Below, one piece after another: positions 34,141-43,928 of a DNA stretch of 64,000 nt; position 1 is the stretch's first letter; the number at the start of each line of letters is the position of its first letter. Below the pieces are notes generated by a model. The model did not search any database. It had not been told where the DNA came from and was given only the letters and a program-made list of their open reading frames with translations. This stretch comes from Streptomyces sp. NBC_01689 (GTDB taxonomy: Bacteria; Actinomycetota; Actinomycetes; Streptomycetales; Streptomycetaceae): assembly GCF_036250675.1 (NCBI RefSeq), contig NZ_CP109592.1, forward strand, positions 7,130,001 through 7,194,000, read 5' to 3'. Position numbers and translations under genes: made by a program.

Positions 34141-35442
34141 TCATTCGGTGACGGCCGAGGCGGCCAGGCGGGGTACCGGGCGGGTCTCCGGCAGGAGCAC
34201 GAAGCACCCAAGGCTGAGCAGCGCGACCCCCGTCAGATAGGCGGCCACACCCCAGGGGACCCGCTCTCCGTCGGCCACCGCAGTCGCCACGATCGGGGTG
34301 AGGGCTCCCCCGAGGACCCCTCCCAGGTTGTAGCCCACCGCCGCGCCCGTGCAGCGCACCCGGGGCTCGAACAGTTCCGGAAGATACGCGGCGATCACCG
34401 CGAACATCGTGATGAAGGCGAGCAGTGCGACCAGGAATCCGAGGAACATCAGGAGCGGTTCCCCGGTCGACAGCAGCCCGATCATCGGGAACATCCACAG
34501 GGCGGCGGCCGTGCACCCCGCCAGGCACAGCGGACGCCGTCCGTAACGGTCGCCGAGCAGTGCGAAGACGGGCGTCAGCGAGCCCTTGACCACCACGGCC
34601 GCCATGATGCAGGCCAGCATGACCGTGCGGCTCACGCCGAGCCGCTCGACTCCGTAGGCCAGCGCCCAGGTCGTCACGGCGTAGAAGAGCGCGTAGCCGA
34701 CCGCGAGCCCGCCGGCCGTCAGCAGCACCAGCCGCCAGTGGTGGCGCGCCACCTCGAGGATCGGCGCCCGCGAGTGGTCCCGCACCTCCAGGAACCGCGG
34801 ACTCTCGGGGAGCGAGCCGCGCAGCCACAGTCCCGCCACCACGAGCACGCCCGAGGCCCAGAACGGCACGCGCCATCCCCACGAGGCGAACTGCGCGTCG
34901 GACAGTGTCGCCGACAGCACCAGCATCACGCCGTTGGCCAGCACGAATCCCAGTGAGGGGCCCATCTGCGGGAAGCTCGACCACAGTCCACGGCGTTCGG
35001 CGGGGGCGTGCTCGGCGGTCAGCAGGACCGCCCCGCCCCACTCCCCACCCAGCCCGAGCCCCTGCAGGAACCGCAGCACGAGCAGGAGCGCGGGTGCGGC
35101 CACGCCGAGGGTGCCGTAGGTCGGGACGCAGCCGACCGCGACCGTCGCGGCGCCGGTCAGCAGCAGTGAGGCGACGAGCACCGGGCGACGCCCGTGCCGG
35201 TCCCCGATGTGCCCGAAGAGCACCGAGCCGAGAGGGCGGGCGACGAAGCCGACGCCGAACGTCGCGAAGGCCGCGAGCGTCCCCGCCAGCGGCGAGAAGG
35301 TGGGGAAGAACAGGGGACCGAGGACGAGCGCGGCGGCGGTGCCGTAGACGAAGAAGTCGTAGAACTCGATGGCCGTCCCGACGAGCGAGGCGGCCGCGAG
35401 CCGGAGCATGGAGGGCGCCCTCACGGAGCGTACGTCGTGCAT
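34141..35442 (-). CDS. MHS-family metabolite:H+ symporter
   Basis: A 433-residue MFS transporter of the metabolite:H+ symporter group (ProP, ShiA, KgtP relatives). Diagnostic blocks are GTAIEFYDFFVYGTAAALV in helix 1, FGHIGDRHGRRPVLV in the 2-3 loop, and LGLGGEWGGAVLLTAEHAP with RRGLWSSFPQMG. The family imports osmolytes or carboxylic acids; the substrate here is unknown. The start ATG 35442 lies 7 nt after TAGTTG on the minus strand with no ribosome-binding site, again a leaderless arrangement. Confidence 0.94.
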   Translation of the reverse strand: MHDVRSVRAPSMLRLAAASLVGTAIEFYDFFVYGTAAALVLGPLFFPTFSPLAGTLAAFATFGVGFVARPLGSVLFGHIGDRHGRRPVLVASLLLTGAATVAVGCVPTYGTLGVAAPALLLVLRFLQGLGLGGEWGGAVLLTAEHAPAERRGLWSSFPQMGPSLGFVLANGVMLVLSATLSDAQFASWGWRVPFWASGVLVVAGLWLRGSLPESPRFLEVRDHSRAPILEVARHHWRLVLLTAGGLAVGYALFYAVTTWALAYGVERLGVSRTVMLACIMAAVVVKGSLTPVFALLGDRYGRRPLCLAGCTAAALWMFPMIGLLSTGEPLLMFLGFLVALLAFITMFAVIAAYLPELFEPRVRCTGAAVGYNLGGVLGGALTPIVATAVADGERVPWGVAAYLTGVALLSLGCFVLLPETRPVPRLAASAVTE

Positions 35443-35793
35443 ACCGGGTCAACTACCCACAGTCACCAACGGTTACGGGGGGTGTGAGGGAGTGAAAGGC
35501 GTGTCCGCAGGTGGCGGTGTTGCGCCGGGGTGTCCGCCCGGTCCGGGTCACTCCCCGTAGCGGGCGGTCTGTCCGGGGGCGCGGGTGGGACGGCCGTGCT
35601 CCGGGTCCACGGGAGCGGTCGTGCTCCGAGGCGCGGGAGCCGGCCGCGCTCCCCGTCCGAGGCGGTCATGAGGGCCGGAGGCCGGGCCGCGAGGGAAGCG
35701 AACGGACGGTCACGGACACGGCGCACCGTGATAGACCGGGGTCCGAGCAGCGGTCCTCGAAGGGCCGGCAGACCTGGAAGGACCGGAGGAACC

Positions 35794-36267
35794 GTGCCCC
35801 GCACCCTCGCCACCGCCCCGATCATGATCCTGAACGGGCCCAATCTGAACCTCCTCGGGCAGCGGCAGCCGGAGATCTACGGTTCCGCCACGCTCGCCGA
35901 CGTCGAGGCCCTGTGCGTCGGTGCGGCGGCCGCGCACGGTGGCACGGTGGACTTCCGCCAGTCCAACCACGAGGGCGAACTGGTCGACTGGATCCACGAG
36001 GCGCGCGGGAACCACGCGGGGATCGTGATCAACCCGGCCGCCTACTCGCACACCTCGGTCGCGATCCTGGATGCGCTCAACACCTGTGACGGTCTGCCGG
36101 TGGTGGAGGTCCACATCTCCAACATCCACCAGCGCGAGGCGTTCCGGCACCACTCCTACGTCTCGCTGCGGGCCGACGGGGTCATCGCCGGATGCGGTGT
36201 CCAGGGCTATGTCTTCGCGGTGGAGCGGGTCGCGGCGCTGGCCGGAACGGGGAAGACGGAAGCCTGA
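35794..36267 (+). CDS. aroQ: Type II 3-dehydroquinate dehydratase
   Basis: A 157-residue enzyme of the shikimate pathway that dehydrates 3-dehydroquinate to 3-dehydroshikimate; it forms dodecamers. Signature blocks are [18 protein letters not shown] with the active-site Tyr, [28 protein letters not shown], and [19 protein letters not shown] with the catalytic His. I start it at GTG 35794, with GGAGG four bases upstream. The frame runs further upstream through low-complexity sequence that I exclude. The region 35460-35780 contains GC-rich degenerate repeats and no other gene. Confidence 0.96.
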   Translation: MPRTLATAPIMILNGPNLNLLGQRQPEIYGSATLADVEALCVGAAAAHGGTVDFRQSNHEGELVDWIHEARGNHAGIVINPAAYSHTSVAILDALNTCDGLPVVEVHISNIHQREAFRHHSYVSLRADGVIAGCGVQGYVFAVERVAALAGTGKTEA

Positions 36268-36285
36268 CCGGCAGGGGCACGGGGT

Positions 36286-37038
36286 TCAGAGCCGTCCCGC
36301 CTCCACGATCCGGCTCAGGAACCGGCGGGTGCGCTCCTCGCGGGGGTCCCCGAAGACCTGCTCCGCCGTGCCGCGTTCGAGGACCACACCGCCGTCCAGG
36401 AAGCACACCTGGTCGGCCACCTCGCGGGCGAAGCCCATCTCGTGGGTGGCCAGCACCATGGTCATGCCCTCGCCCTTCAGGTCCCGGACGACGGCCAGGA
36501 CCTCGCCGACGAGTTCCGGGTCGAGGGCGGCGGTGATCTCGTCGAGGAGGAGCAGCCGGGGACGTAGGGCCAACGCGCGGACGATCGCGGCCCGTTGCTG
36601 CTGGCCGCCACTGAGCCGGTCGGGATACTCGCCGGCCTTGGCGCCGAGACCGAGCCGGTCGAGCAGTTCCCGGGCGCGCGCCTCCGCCTCGGCGCGGCTC
36701 GCGCCGTGCACCCGGCGCGGGGCGAGCGTGACGTTCTCCAGGACCGTCATGTGCGGAAAGAGGTTGTACGCCTGGAAGACCACGCCGATGCGGCGGCGGA
36801 CGGCGTCCTGGTCGGCCCGGGGATCGGTGATCTCCTCGTCGTCGAGCCAGATCGCTCCGTCGTCGATCTCCTCCAGGAGGTTGGCGCAGCGCAGCAGGGT
36901 CGACTTGCCCGAGCCGGAGGTGCCGATCAGCGCGGTCACCGTGTGCTGCGGGACGTCCAGGTCGACGTCCCGCAGGACCACCGTCTCGCCGAAGGTCTTG
37001 CGGACGGACTCCATCCGCAGCACCGGGGTGTCGGTCAT
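36286..37038 (-). CDS. Polar amino-acid ABC transporter, ATP-binding subunit
   Basis: A 250-residue ABC ATPase of the glutamine/glutamate/arginine importer type. Walker A is GTSGSGKST, the Q-loop VFQAYNLFPHMTVLENVT, the signature LSGGQQQRAAIVRA, Walker B LLLLDEITAALD and the H-loop ATHEM. The ATG at 37038 overlaps the permease stop by 4 nt (ATGA), and AAGGAGG lies 6 nt upstream. It is the last gene of a binding protein-permease-ATPase operon. The transported amino acid is not evident. Confidence 0.95.
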   Translation of the reverse strand: MTDTPVLRMESVRKTFGETVVLRDVDLDVPQHTVTALIGTSGSGKSTLLRCANLLEEIDDGAIWLDDEEITDPRADQDAVRRRIGVVFQAYNLFPHMTVLENVTLAPRRVHGASRAEAEARARELLDRLGLGAKAGEYPDRLSGGQQQRAAIVRALALRPRLLLLDEITAALDPELVGEVLAVVRDLKGEGMTMVLATHEMGFAREVADQVCFLDGGVVLERGTAEQVFGDPREERTRRFLSRIVEAGRL

Positions 37039-37949
37039 AGGGTCCCTCCTTGTGCCCGCCGACGGTCCATCCGGGCCGTGACCCAGTCCGTGAAGCGGGT
37101 CATCGGGATGGTCAGGGCGACGAAGACCAGTCCCGCGACGATGTACGGCGTGTAGTTGAGGCTGCGGCCCACGATGATGTCCGCGGCGCGCACCGCGTCG
37201 ACCGCGCCCCCGATCGACACGAGCCCGGTGTCCTTCTGCAGGGAGACCAGGTCGTTGAGGAGCGGCGGCACCTGGCGGCGGACGGCCTGGGGGAGGACCA
37301 CGTACCGCAGGGCCTGCCGGTTGGTGAGACCGAGCGCGCGGGCCGCCGCGCGCTGCGAGGGGTGGACCGACTCGATGCCGGCCCGGAACACCTCGGCGAC
37401 GTAGGCGGAGTACGTCAGGGTGAGCGCCGTGCCGCCGAGCAGCACCGGGTCCACGGTGACGCCCTGCAGCCGCAGGGCGGGGACACCGAGGACCACGATC
37501 ATCAGGTTGATGATCAGCGGGAGGCCGCGGAAAAAGTCCGTGTACGCGGCGGCGAGCGCGCGCACCGGGAAGAACACCGGGCCGCGCAGGGTGCGGGCGA
37601 CGGCGATCAGCATGCCCAGGACGAGGACGGCGACACCGCAGACCATGAGCAGCCGGACGTTGAGCCAGAGCCCCTCCAGGACCTTGGGGAACGCCTCGCG
37701 CGCGTACCGGCCGTCGAAGAACGTCTCCTTGGTGCGCTGCCAGCCGGGCGCGCTGACGACGACGAGGTACAGGACGGCGCCGGTCACCAGGGTGGAGAGC
37801 GCCGCGATCGCGGTCGCGCGGCGGGCGCGGGCACGCCGGTAGCGCTCCCGTTCGATACGGCGCGGCGACGGGACGTACGCCCCGGGCGGCTCACCGCCGG
37901 GGGAGTCCTCGCCCGCGCCCTCTCCCGACTCCTCCTTCGTGACGGTCAC
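37035..37949 (-). CDS. Polar amino-acid ABC transporter, permease subunit
   Basis: A 304-residue membrane protein of the HisM/GlnP type. About 60 N-terminal residues are a charged, disordered tail. Five or six helices follow, with the EAA loop, EVFRAGIESVHPSQRAAARALGLTNRQALRYVVLPQA, which docks on the ATPase. The start GTG 37949 overlaps the stop of the binding-protein gene by 4 nt. One permease gene is enough if it works as a homodimer. The extra N-terminal tail is longer than usual for the family. Confidence 0.94.
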   Translation of the reverse strand: MTVTKEESGEGAGEDSPGGEPPGAYVPSPRRIERERYRRARARRATAIAALSTLVTGAVLYLVVVSAPGWQRTKETFFDGRYAREAFPKVLEGLWLNVRLLMVCGVAVLVLGMLIAVARTLRGPVFFPVRALAAAYTDFFRGLPLIINLMIVVLGVPALRLQGVTVDPVLLGGTALTLTYSAYVAEVFRAGIESVHPSQRAAARALGLTNRQALRYVVLPQAVRRQVPPLLNDLVSLQKDTGLVSIGGAVDAVRAADIIVGRSLNYTPYIVAGLVFVALTIPMTRFTDWVTARMDRRRAQGGTL

Positions 37950-38839
37950 TTGAGCACCGGGGCGTCGACGGCCTCGGACAGCCACTGCTTCTCGATCGCG
38001 GCGAGCGTGCCGTCCGCGCGCAGGGCGTCCACGGCCTTCGTCACGCACGGGGTGAGCGCGCTGCCCTTGTCGAGCACGAGTCCGAACTGCTCGGGCGTGC
38101 CGGTGGTGTTCTCGAACTGTCCGACGATCTTCGCGTCCGTCACCTCGGCCGCCGTGATGTAGAAGGCGGTCGGCAGGTCGACCACGATGGCGTCGACCTG
38201 GCCGTTCTTGAGCGCGGACTTGGCCTGGTCGTTCTTGGCGTACGCGGCGGGCTGCCGGTCCGGCTTCACCACGTCGTCGATGTAGTCGAGGCTGGTGGTG
38301 CCGACCTGGGCGCCGAGCTTCACCTCCTTGAGGTCGGCGAGGCTCTTCGCGCGGGCCGCCTGGGAGCCCTTGAGCGCGATGACGGCCTGGCGGACGTCGT
38401 AGTAGCCGGAGGAGAAGTCCACGGCCTTCTTGCGCTCGGCACTGATGGACACCTGGTTGATGTCGAAGTCGAAGGTCTTCTCGCCGGGCGCGAAGGCCTT
38501 GTTGAAGGGGACGGTCTGCCAGACGACCCGGGAGCTGTCGTAGCCGAGCTGTTTCGCCACGGCGTAGGCGACCGCCGATTCGAAGCCCTTGCCGTTGCCG
38601 GGCTTGTCGTCCTTGAACCAGGGTTCGTACGCGGGTTCGTCGGTCGCGATCGTCAGCCGCTCCGACGTCCGGGTGCCCAACGCGCCCTTCGCACAGGTCT
38701 CCCCGGTCTCCCGGCCCTTCCCGGAAGCACTGTCGGAGGCCTTGTCCTCGGGCTGCGGGGCGCAGCCCACGGCGATGGCGAGCAGGGCGACGAGAGCGGT
38801 GGACGCGGCGCGGCGCAGGGCGCGTTGGGCGAGAGGCAT
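37946..38839 (-). CDS. Amino-acid ABC transporter substrate-binding lipoprotein
   Basis: A 297-residue extracellular solute-binding protein (family 3). The N-terminal signal ends in the lipobox AVGC (Cys26), so it is membrane-anchored. Family blocks are KGFESAVAYAVAKQLGY, FDFDINQVSISAERKKAVDFSSGYY and LKEVKLGAQVGTTSLDYI. It starts at ATG 38839; there is no strong ribosome-binding site and a CAGGGT box about 30 bp upstream could be the -10. It is the first gene of the operon with the permease and ATPase, joined by 4-nt overlaps. Confidence 0.94.
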   Translation of the reverse strand: MPLAQRALRRAASTALVALLAIAVGCAPQPEDKASDSASGKGRETGETCAKGALGTRTSERLTIATDEPAYEPWFKDDKPGNGKGFESAVAYAVAKQLGYDSSRVVWQTVPFNKAFAPGEKTFDFDINQVSISAERKKAVDFSSGYYDVRQAVIALKGSQAARAKSLADLKEVKLGAQVGTTSLDYIDDVVKPDRQPAAYAKNDQAKSALKNGQVDAIVVDLPTAFYITAAEVTDAKIVGQFENTTGTPEQFGLVLDKGSALTPCVTKAVDALRADGTLAAIEKQWLSEAVDAPVLK

Positions 38840-39178
38840 GGCGGGAGAGTGACAGTGCACCCTGCCGTCTGTCGAGGTCACGGCGGTAATTGTCCGCATG
38901 GTGGGAACGGGTGTTGCAGCCTTGTGAACGCGCGGTGGGACGTCCCGCCGACCGGTCCGGCGAGGGCGTGGCCGGGGCCGCCGGCCGAGGGCGGGGAAAG
39001 GAGGCCGGCGGCCCGCTCCGCAACGGGAGCCGTCATCCCGTACGGGGCTGCTTCCAGTGGACTGCACCACCGCGCGCGCCGGGAGCGCGCGCGGGGCACC
39101 GGCGCGTGCGTCCGATTCACACGGGGCGCGCACTCCACGTCTCACGCCCCGGCGTTCACGCCACAGGCCGGCGTGTGA
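38840..39178. other. Gene-free gap upstream of the binding-protein gene
   Basis: This 339-bp gap lies between the operon start and the end of the MBL gene, both on the minus strand. Apart from a CGCGCGCGC/GCGCGCGCG hairpin (listed separately) and GC-rich low-complexity sequence, I see no gene or known RNA. A search by eye for a T-loop of a tRNA was negative. Confidence 0.5.
39071..39093 (-). terminator. Terminator-like hairpin downstream of the MBL gene
   Basis: A perfect 9-bp stem of CGCGCGCGC (39071-39079) with GCGCGCGCG (39085-39093) and a 5-nt loop, about 85 bp after the stop of the minus-strand MBL gene. The alternating CG sequence could also form other structures. Confidence 0.45.
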
Positions 39179-39835
39179 TCACCAGCCGCGCGCGTGCCAC
39201 TCCGGCAGGTGGGGCCGCTCGGCGCCCAGGGTCGTGTCGTTGCCGTGCCCGGGGTAGACCCAGGTCTCGTCCGGCAGCGGCTCGAAGATCTTCGTCTCCA
39301 CGTCGTGGATCAGGCTGGCGAACGCCTCCGGGTCCTTGCGGGTGTTGCCCACACCGCCCGGGAACAGGCAGTCCCCCGTGAAGACATGAGGGTGTCCGTG
39401 CGGGTCGTCGTAGACGAGGGCGATGGAGCCGGGCGTGTGTCCCACGAGGTGGCGCGCGGTGAGCTCCACCCGTCCCACCCGGATCGTGTCGCCGTCGCCC
39501 ACCAGGACGTCGGTGGGCACCGGGATGCCCTCCGCGTCTTCCCGGCCCGCGTACGTGCGGGCGCCGGTCGCGGCCACGATCTCGTCGAGCGCCTGCCAGT
39601 GGTCGCCGTGCCGGTGGGTGGTGACGACGGACGCGATGCCGTCGTCACCGATCAGCGTCAGCAGCGCCGAGGCGTCGTTGGCGGCATCGATCAGCAGCTG
39701 TTCGTCGGTGGCCCGGCAGCGCAGCAGATAGGCGTTGTTGTCCATCGGGCCGACCGCGACCTTGGAGATCATCAGGTCCTGCAGTTCGTGCACTTCGGCG
39801 GGTCCGCCGACCTTCACCGCTCCGCTGTACGTCAT
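39179..39835 (-). CDS. Metallo-beta-lactamase-fold hydrolase (glyoxalase II-like)
   Basis: A 218-residue dinuclear metal hydrolase. The zinc motif THRHGDHW (HxHxDH) is at about residues 74-80, a further His lies in RHLVGHTPGS, and the bridging Asp in VFTGDCLFPGG. The C-terminal YPGHGNDTTLG provides the last His. The layout fits glyoxalase II or hydroxyacyl-thioester hydrolases, but many related activities exist. It starts at ATG 39835 and lies 47 bp downstream of the maleylpyruvate-isomerase-family gene on the same strand, so the two may be co-transcribed. Both could relate to mycothiol-dependent detoxification, which is a guess. Confidence 0.9.
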   Translation of the reverse strand: MTYSGAVKVGGPAEVHELQDLMISKVAVGPMDNNAYLLRCRATDEQLLIDAANDASALLTLIGDDGIASVVTTHRHGDHWQALDEIVAATGARTYAGREDAEGIPVPTDVLVGDGDTIRVGRVELTARHLVGHTPGSIALVYDDPHGHPHVFTGDCLFPGGVGNTRKDPEAFASLIHDVETKIFEPLPDETWVYPGHGNDTTLGAERPHLPEWHARGW

Positions 39836-39882
39836 GGCGGCCAGCCTATAGCCGGGGGACCGGGCCGGGGGCCCGTGCCGGC

Positions 39883-40572
39883 CTACAGCGGCGGGAGCGT
39901 CGGCAGCGGTCCGCCCTCGACCCGCAGCGCCGCTCCGTCGCGCCGGCCGCAGAGCCAGCCGAGCAGGTCGGCGGCCGGACCGCGCACGGCGACCGGTCCG
40001 CCCCCGGCACCACCGCCGGTCGTCCAGACCTGTCCGTCGTCGGTGGCCAGGCCCGTGGACGGCACGTCCTCGTGGCCGCCGAACCGCTCGGCGAGGAAGC
40101 CGATCTCCCGCGTCACGAACTCCGCCGGGAGATCCTCCAGCTCGTAGCCGATGCCGAGGTCGACGTGGTGCAGCGCGACCTCCACCCACCGCCGGAACGG
40201 CACCCGGGCCGCGGTGTCGGTGACCCCGTTGCGCAGCTCCACCGTCCGTGACCAGTCCGCGGGCACGTCCCCGGTCTTCTGGAAGCGGGCCGCGCTCTCG
40301 CGGACGTCGGCGAGCTGGACGTCCAGGGGGCGCGGGGCGTCCCGCTCGATGTCGGCGTCCCGGGCGTCCCCGGAGACGTACATGGGGCGCCCGTCGAGGA
40401 CGTTCACCAGAGCGTCCGCGTTGCGGGCGAGGTGGGCCAGCACATGGCCGCGGTTCCAGCCGGGCAGCCGTGACGGCTCGGACGCGGACGCGTTGTCCAG
40501 TGCGGCGGCTGCGTTGAGCAGTCGTTCGGTCGCGTCACGTACAGACGCCAGGTCGCGCACATGATCCATCAT
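39883..40572 (-). CDS. Maleylpyruvate isomerase-family, mycothiol-dependent protein
   Basis: A 229-residue DinB-like/MDMPI domain protein. The N-terminal helical domain has the [24 protein letters not shown] block, with the His that binds metal, and [19 protein letters not shown] supplies the other His residues. The C-terminal part holds the family's small alpha/beta domain. Members include mycothiol-dependent maleylpyruvate isomerase, but most substrates are unknown. The ATG at 40572 lies 7 nt after TAGGGT (minus strand, 40585-40580), so the mRNA should be leaderless. It is divergent from uvrA. Confidence 0.9.
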   Translation of the reverse strand: MMDHVRDLASVRDATERLLNAAAALDNASASEPSRLPGWNRGHVLAHLARNADALVNVLDGRPMYVSGDARDADIERDAPRPLDVQLADVRESAARFQKTGDVPADWSRTVELRNGVTDTAARVPFRRWVEVALHHVDLGIGYELEDLPAEFVTREIGFLAERFGGHEDVPSTGLATDDGQVWTTGGGAGGGPVAVRGPAADLLGWLCGRRDGAALRVEGGPLPTLPPL

Positions 40573-40716
40573 GGGGCCGACCCTAGCCCCGCCACACGTT
40601 CGGGTGAAGGTGGTCGACCACCCCCGCTAATCGAATGCGCGTGCTATAAGCTCGGGCGCGGCGTCGGGCATGCTGGAGAGTCCGGGATTGTTCTGAACCA
40701 GAGAAAGCATCCGGCG

Positions 40717-40739
40717 CTGTCAGTGGCTCCCCCTAGTCT
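40717..40739 (+). promoter_or_regulatory. RecA-NDp/PafBC-type DNA-damage promoter of uvrA
   Basis: CTGTCAGTG (40717-40725), eight bases, TAGTCT (40734-40739). Only the first base departs from TTGTCRGTG-N8-TAN3T. Transcription would start near 40746, giving a leader of about 50 nt before the GTG. Confidence 0.78.
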
Positions 40740-40794
40740 GAAAACGACGGGGGCCCCGCCCCTGTCACTTCTCTCAAGAAAGGTGCGGACCGGC

Positions 40795-43700
40795 GTGGCC
40801 GACCGTCTCATCGTCCGTGGAGCGCGCGAGCACAATCTCAAGAATGTCTCGCTCGACCTCCCGCGCGACTCGCTCATCGTCTTCACGGGCCTGTCGGGGT
40901 CGGGCAAGTCCTCGCTGGCCTTCGACACGATCTTCGCCGAGGGCCAGCGGCGCTACGTGGAGTCGCTCTCGTCGTACGCCCGGCAGTTCCTCGGTCAGAT
41001 GGACAAGCCGGACGTCGACTTCATCGAGGGCCTCTCCCCGGCGGTCTCCATCGACCAGAAGTCGACCTCGCGCAACCCGCGCTCGACGGTCGGCACCATC
41101 ACCGAGGTCTACGACTACCTGCGTCTGCTCTTCGCGCGCATCGGCAAGCCGCACTGCCCCGAGTGCGGCCGCCCCATCACCCGGCAGTCGCCACAGGCCA
41201 TCGTCGACAAGGTCCTGGAGCTGCCCGAGGGGAGCCGCTTCCAGGTGCTCTCGCCGCTCGTGCGCGAGCGCAAGGGCGAGTTCGTCGACCTCTTCGCCGA
41301 TCTCCAGACCAAGGGGTACAGCAGGGCGAGGGTCGACGGCGAGACGATCCAGCTCACCGAGCCGCCCACGCTCAAGAAGCAGGAGAAGCACACCATCGAG
41401 GTGGTCATCGACCGCCTCACGGTCAAGGACACCGCCAAGCGCCGTCTCACCGACTCCGTGGAGACCGCCCTCGGCCTCTCCGGCGGCATGGTCGTGCTCG
41501 ACTTCGTCGACCTCCCGCAGGACGACCCCGAGCGCGAGCGCATGTACTCGGAGCACCTGTACTGCCCGTACGACGACCTCTCCTTCGAGGAGCTGGAGCC
41601 CCGCTCCTTCTCCTTCAACTCGCCCTTCGGTGCCTGCCCCGAGTGCACCGGCATCGGCACGCGCATGGAGGTCGACGCCGAGCTGATCGTCCCCGACGAG
41701 GACAAGTCGCTCGACGAGGGAGCCATCCACCCCTGGTCGCACGGACACACCAAGGACTACTTCGGGCGGCTCGTCGGAGCCCTCGCGGACGCGTTGGGAT
41801 TCCGGACCGACATCCCCTTCGCGGGTCTTCCGCAGCGCGCCAAGAAGGCCCTGCTGTACGGCCACAAGACGCAGATCGAGGTGCGGTACCGCAACCGGTA
41901 CGGGCGCGAACGCGTCTACACCACGCCCTTCGAAGGGGCTGTCCCCTTCGTCAAGCGGCGCCACAGCGAGGCCGAGAGCGACGCCAGCCGTGAGCGCTTC
42001 GAGGGCTACATGCGCGAGGTGCCCTGCCCCACGTGTGAGGGCACGCGCCTCAAGCCCCTCATCCTCGCGGTCACCGTCATGGAGAAGTCGATCGCCGAGG
42101 TCTCCGCGATGTCGATCAGCGACTGCGCGGACTTCCTGGGCGAGCTGAAGCTCGACGCCCGCGACAAGAAGATCGCCGAACGCGTCCTGAAGGAGGTCAA
42201 CGAACGGCTGCGCTTCCTGGTCGACGTGGGCCTCGACTACCTCTCGCTCAACCGCGCGGCCGGCACCCTGTCCGGCGGAGAGGCCCAGCGCATCCGCCTG
42301 GCCACCCAGATCGGTTCCGGACTCGTCGGCGTCCTGTACGTCCTCGACGAGCCCTCCATCGGTCTGCACCAGCGCGACAACCACCGGCTGATCGAGACCC
42401 TGGTCCGGCTGCGCGACATGGGCAACACGCTCATCGTCGTCGAGCACGACGAGGACACCATCAAGGTCGCGGACTGGGTGGTCGACATCGGCCCCGGCGC
42501 GGGCGAGCACGGCGGCAAGGTCGTGCACAGCGGCCCCTTGAAGGAGCTGCTCGCCAACGCCGAGTCGATGACCGGGCAGTACCTGTCGGGCAAGCGGCAG
42601 ATCCCGCTCCCCGACATCCGCCGTCCCGTGGACCCCGGCCGCAGTCTCACGGTGCACGGCGCCCGCGAGAACAACCTGCAGGACATCGACGTGTCGTTCC
42701 CGCTGGGCGTCCTCACGGCCGTCACGGGCGTCTCGGGTTCCGGCAAGTCCACGCTGGTCAACGACATCCTGTACACGCACCTGGCGCGCGAGCTCAACGG
42801 CGCCCGGAGCGTCCCCGGACGGCACACCCGTGTCGACGGCGACGACCTCGTCGACAAGGTCGTGCACGTCGACCAGTCGCCGATCGGCCGCACCCCCCGC
42901 TCCAACCCGGCGACCTACACCGGGGTCTTCGACCACGTCCGCAGGCTGTTCGCCGAGACGACCGAGGCGAAGGTACGCGGTTATCTGCCCGGCCGCTTCT
43001 CCTTCAACGTCAAGGGCGGCCGCTGCGAGAACTGCTCGGGCGACGGCACGATCAAGATCGAGATGAACTTCCTGCCGGACGTCTACGTCCCCTGCGAGGT
43101 CTGCCACGGGGCGCGGTACAACCGGGAGACACTGGAGGTCCACTACAAGGGCAAGTCCATCTCCGAGGTCCTGGACATGCCGATCGAGGAGGCCCTCGGC
43201 TTCTTCGAGGCGGTGCCCGCCATCGCCCGCCACCTCAGGACGCTCAACGACGTCGGTCTCGGCTACGTCCGGCTCGGTCAGTCCGCGCCGACGCTCTCCG
43301 GCGGCGAGGCCCAGCGCGTCAAGCTGGCGAGCGAGCTGCAGAAGCGCTCGACGGGACGCACGGTGTACGTCCTGGACGAGCCGACCACCGGTCTGCACTT
43401 CGAGGACATCAGCAAGCTCATCACGGTGCTGTCCGGCCTGGTCGACAAGGGCAACACGGTCATCGTGATCGAGCACAACCTCGATGTCATCAAGACCGCC
43501 GACTGGGTCGTCGACATGGGCCCCGAGGGCGGCAACGGCGGCGGTCTCGTCGTCGCCGAGGGCACGCCCGAGGAGGTCGCCGGGGTACCGGCCAGCCACA
43601 CGGGCAAGTTCCTGCGCGAGATCCTCGGCGCCGACCGGATCAGTGACGGCGCCGCCGTGAAGGCTCCCCGGGGGAAGGCCGCCAAGAAGGCGGTGGCGGC

Positions 43701-43836
43701 CAGGACGACGGCCGGGAGGACGGCCACCAAGGCCGTCGACGGCACCGCCACGAAGAAGGCCGCCGCGGCCACCAGGAAGACGGCGGCCAAGAAGGCGACT
43801 CCCGCGAAGAAGACCACGCGGGCACGCAAGGCCTGA
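40795..43836 (+). CDS. uvrA: Excinuclease ABC subunit A
   Basis: A 1013-residue damage-recognition ATPase of nucleotide excision repair. Two ABC modules are present, with Walker [11 protein letters not shown] near the N-terminus and [10 protein letters not shown] in the second half. The two signature/Walker B regions are [17 protein letters not shown]...DEPSIGLH and [16 protein letters not shown]...DEPTTGLH. The second zinc module is CENCSGDG...[10 protein letters not shown]. The last 60 residues are a Lys/Ala/Thr-rich basic tail like eukaryotic H1 tails, absent from the enterobacterial enzyme. It starts at GTG 40795 with AAAGG upstream. A 17-bp terminator follows. Confidence 0.98.
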   Translation: MADRLIVRGAREHNLKNVSLDLPRDSLIVFTGLSGSGKSSLAFDTIFAEGQRRYVESLSSYARQFLGQMDKPDVDFIEGLSPAVSIDQKSTSRNPRSTVGTITEVYDYLRLLFARIGKPHCPECGRPITRQSPQAIVDKVLELPEGSRFQVLSPLVRERKGEFVDLFADLQTKGYSRARVDGETIQLTEPPTLKKQEKHTIEVVIDRLTVKDTAKRRLTDSVETALGLSGGMVVLDFVDLPQDDPERERMYSEHLYCPYDDLSFEELEPRSFSFNSPFGACPECTGIGTRMEVDAELIVPDEDKSLDEGAIHPWSHGHTKDYFGRLVGALADALGFRTDIPFAGLPQRAKKALLYGHKTQIEVRYRNRYGRERVYTTPFEGAVPFVKRRHSEAESDASRERFEGYMREVPCPTCEGTRLKPLILAVTVMEKSIAEVSAMSISDCADFLGELKLDARDKKIAERVLKEVNERLRFLVDVGLDYLSLNRAAGTLSGGEAQRIRLATQIGSGLVGVLYVLDEPSIGLHQRDNHRLIETLVRLRDMGNTLIVVEHDEDTIKVADWVVDIGPGAGEHGGKVVHSGPLKELLANAESMTGQYLSGKRQIPLPDIRRPVDPGRSLTVHGARENNLQDIDVSFPLGVLTAVTGVSGSGKSTLVNDILYTHLARELNGARSVPGRHTRVDGDDLVDKVVHVDQSPIGRTPRSNPATYTGVFDHVRRLFAETTEAKVRGYLPGRFSFNVKGGRCENCSGDGTIKIEMNFLPDVYVPCEVCHGARYNRETLEVHYKGKSISEVLDMPIEEALGFFEAVPAIARHLRTLNDVGLGYVRLGQSAPTLSGGEAQRVKLASELQKRSTGRTVYVLDEPTTGLHFEDISKLITVLSGLVDKGNTVIVIEHNLDVIKTADWVVDMGPEGGNGGGLVVAEGTPEEVAGVPASHTGKFLREILGADRISDGAAVKAPRGKAAKKAVAARTTAGRTATKAVDGTATKKAAAATRKTAAKKATPAKKTTRARKA

Positions 43837-43858
43837 CACGACGGCGAACGAGATCGAA

Positions 43859-43897
43859 GGGGACGGGCCCCGCGGGAACTCCGCGGGGCCCGTCCCC
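43859..43897. terminator. Strong bidirectional terminator after uvrA
   Basis: A perfect 17-bp stem (43859-43875 with 43881-43897) and a 5-nt loop gaact, between the convergent stops of uvrA (43836) and the fructokinase-type gene (43929). It is the longest perfect hairpin I found in the window. Confidence 0.92.
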
Positions 43898-43928
43898 CTC
43901 GATCCGCGGGGCCCGGGGACCCGGCCCC

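Noticed and set aside
37950..39023. N-terminal extension of the permease frame
   Set aside because: It overlaps the binding-protein gene out of frame and is low-complexity; the GTGA overlap start at 37949 fits operon structure.
38878..39138. Possible tRNA or small gene in the gap before the binding-protein gene
   Set aside because: No T-loop consensus on either strand, and the open frames have no ribosome site.
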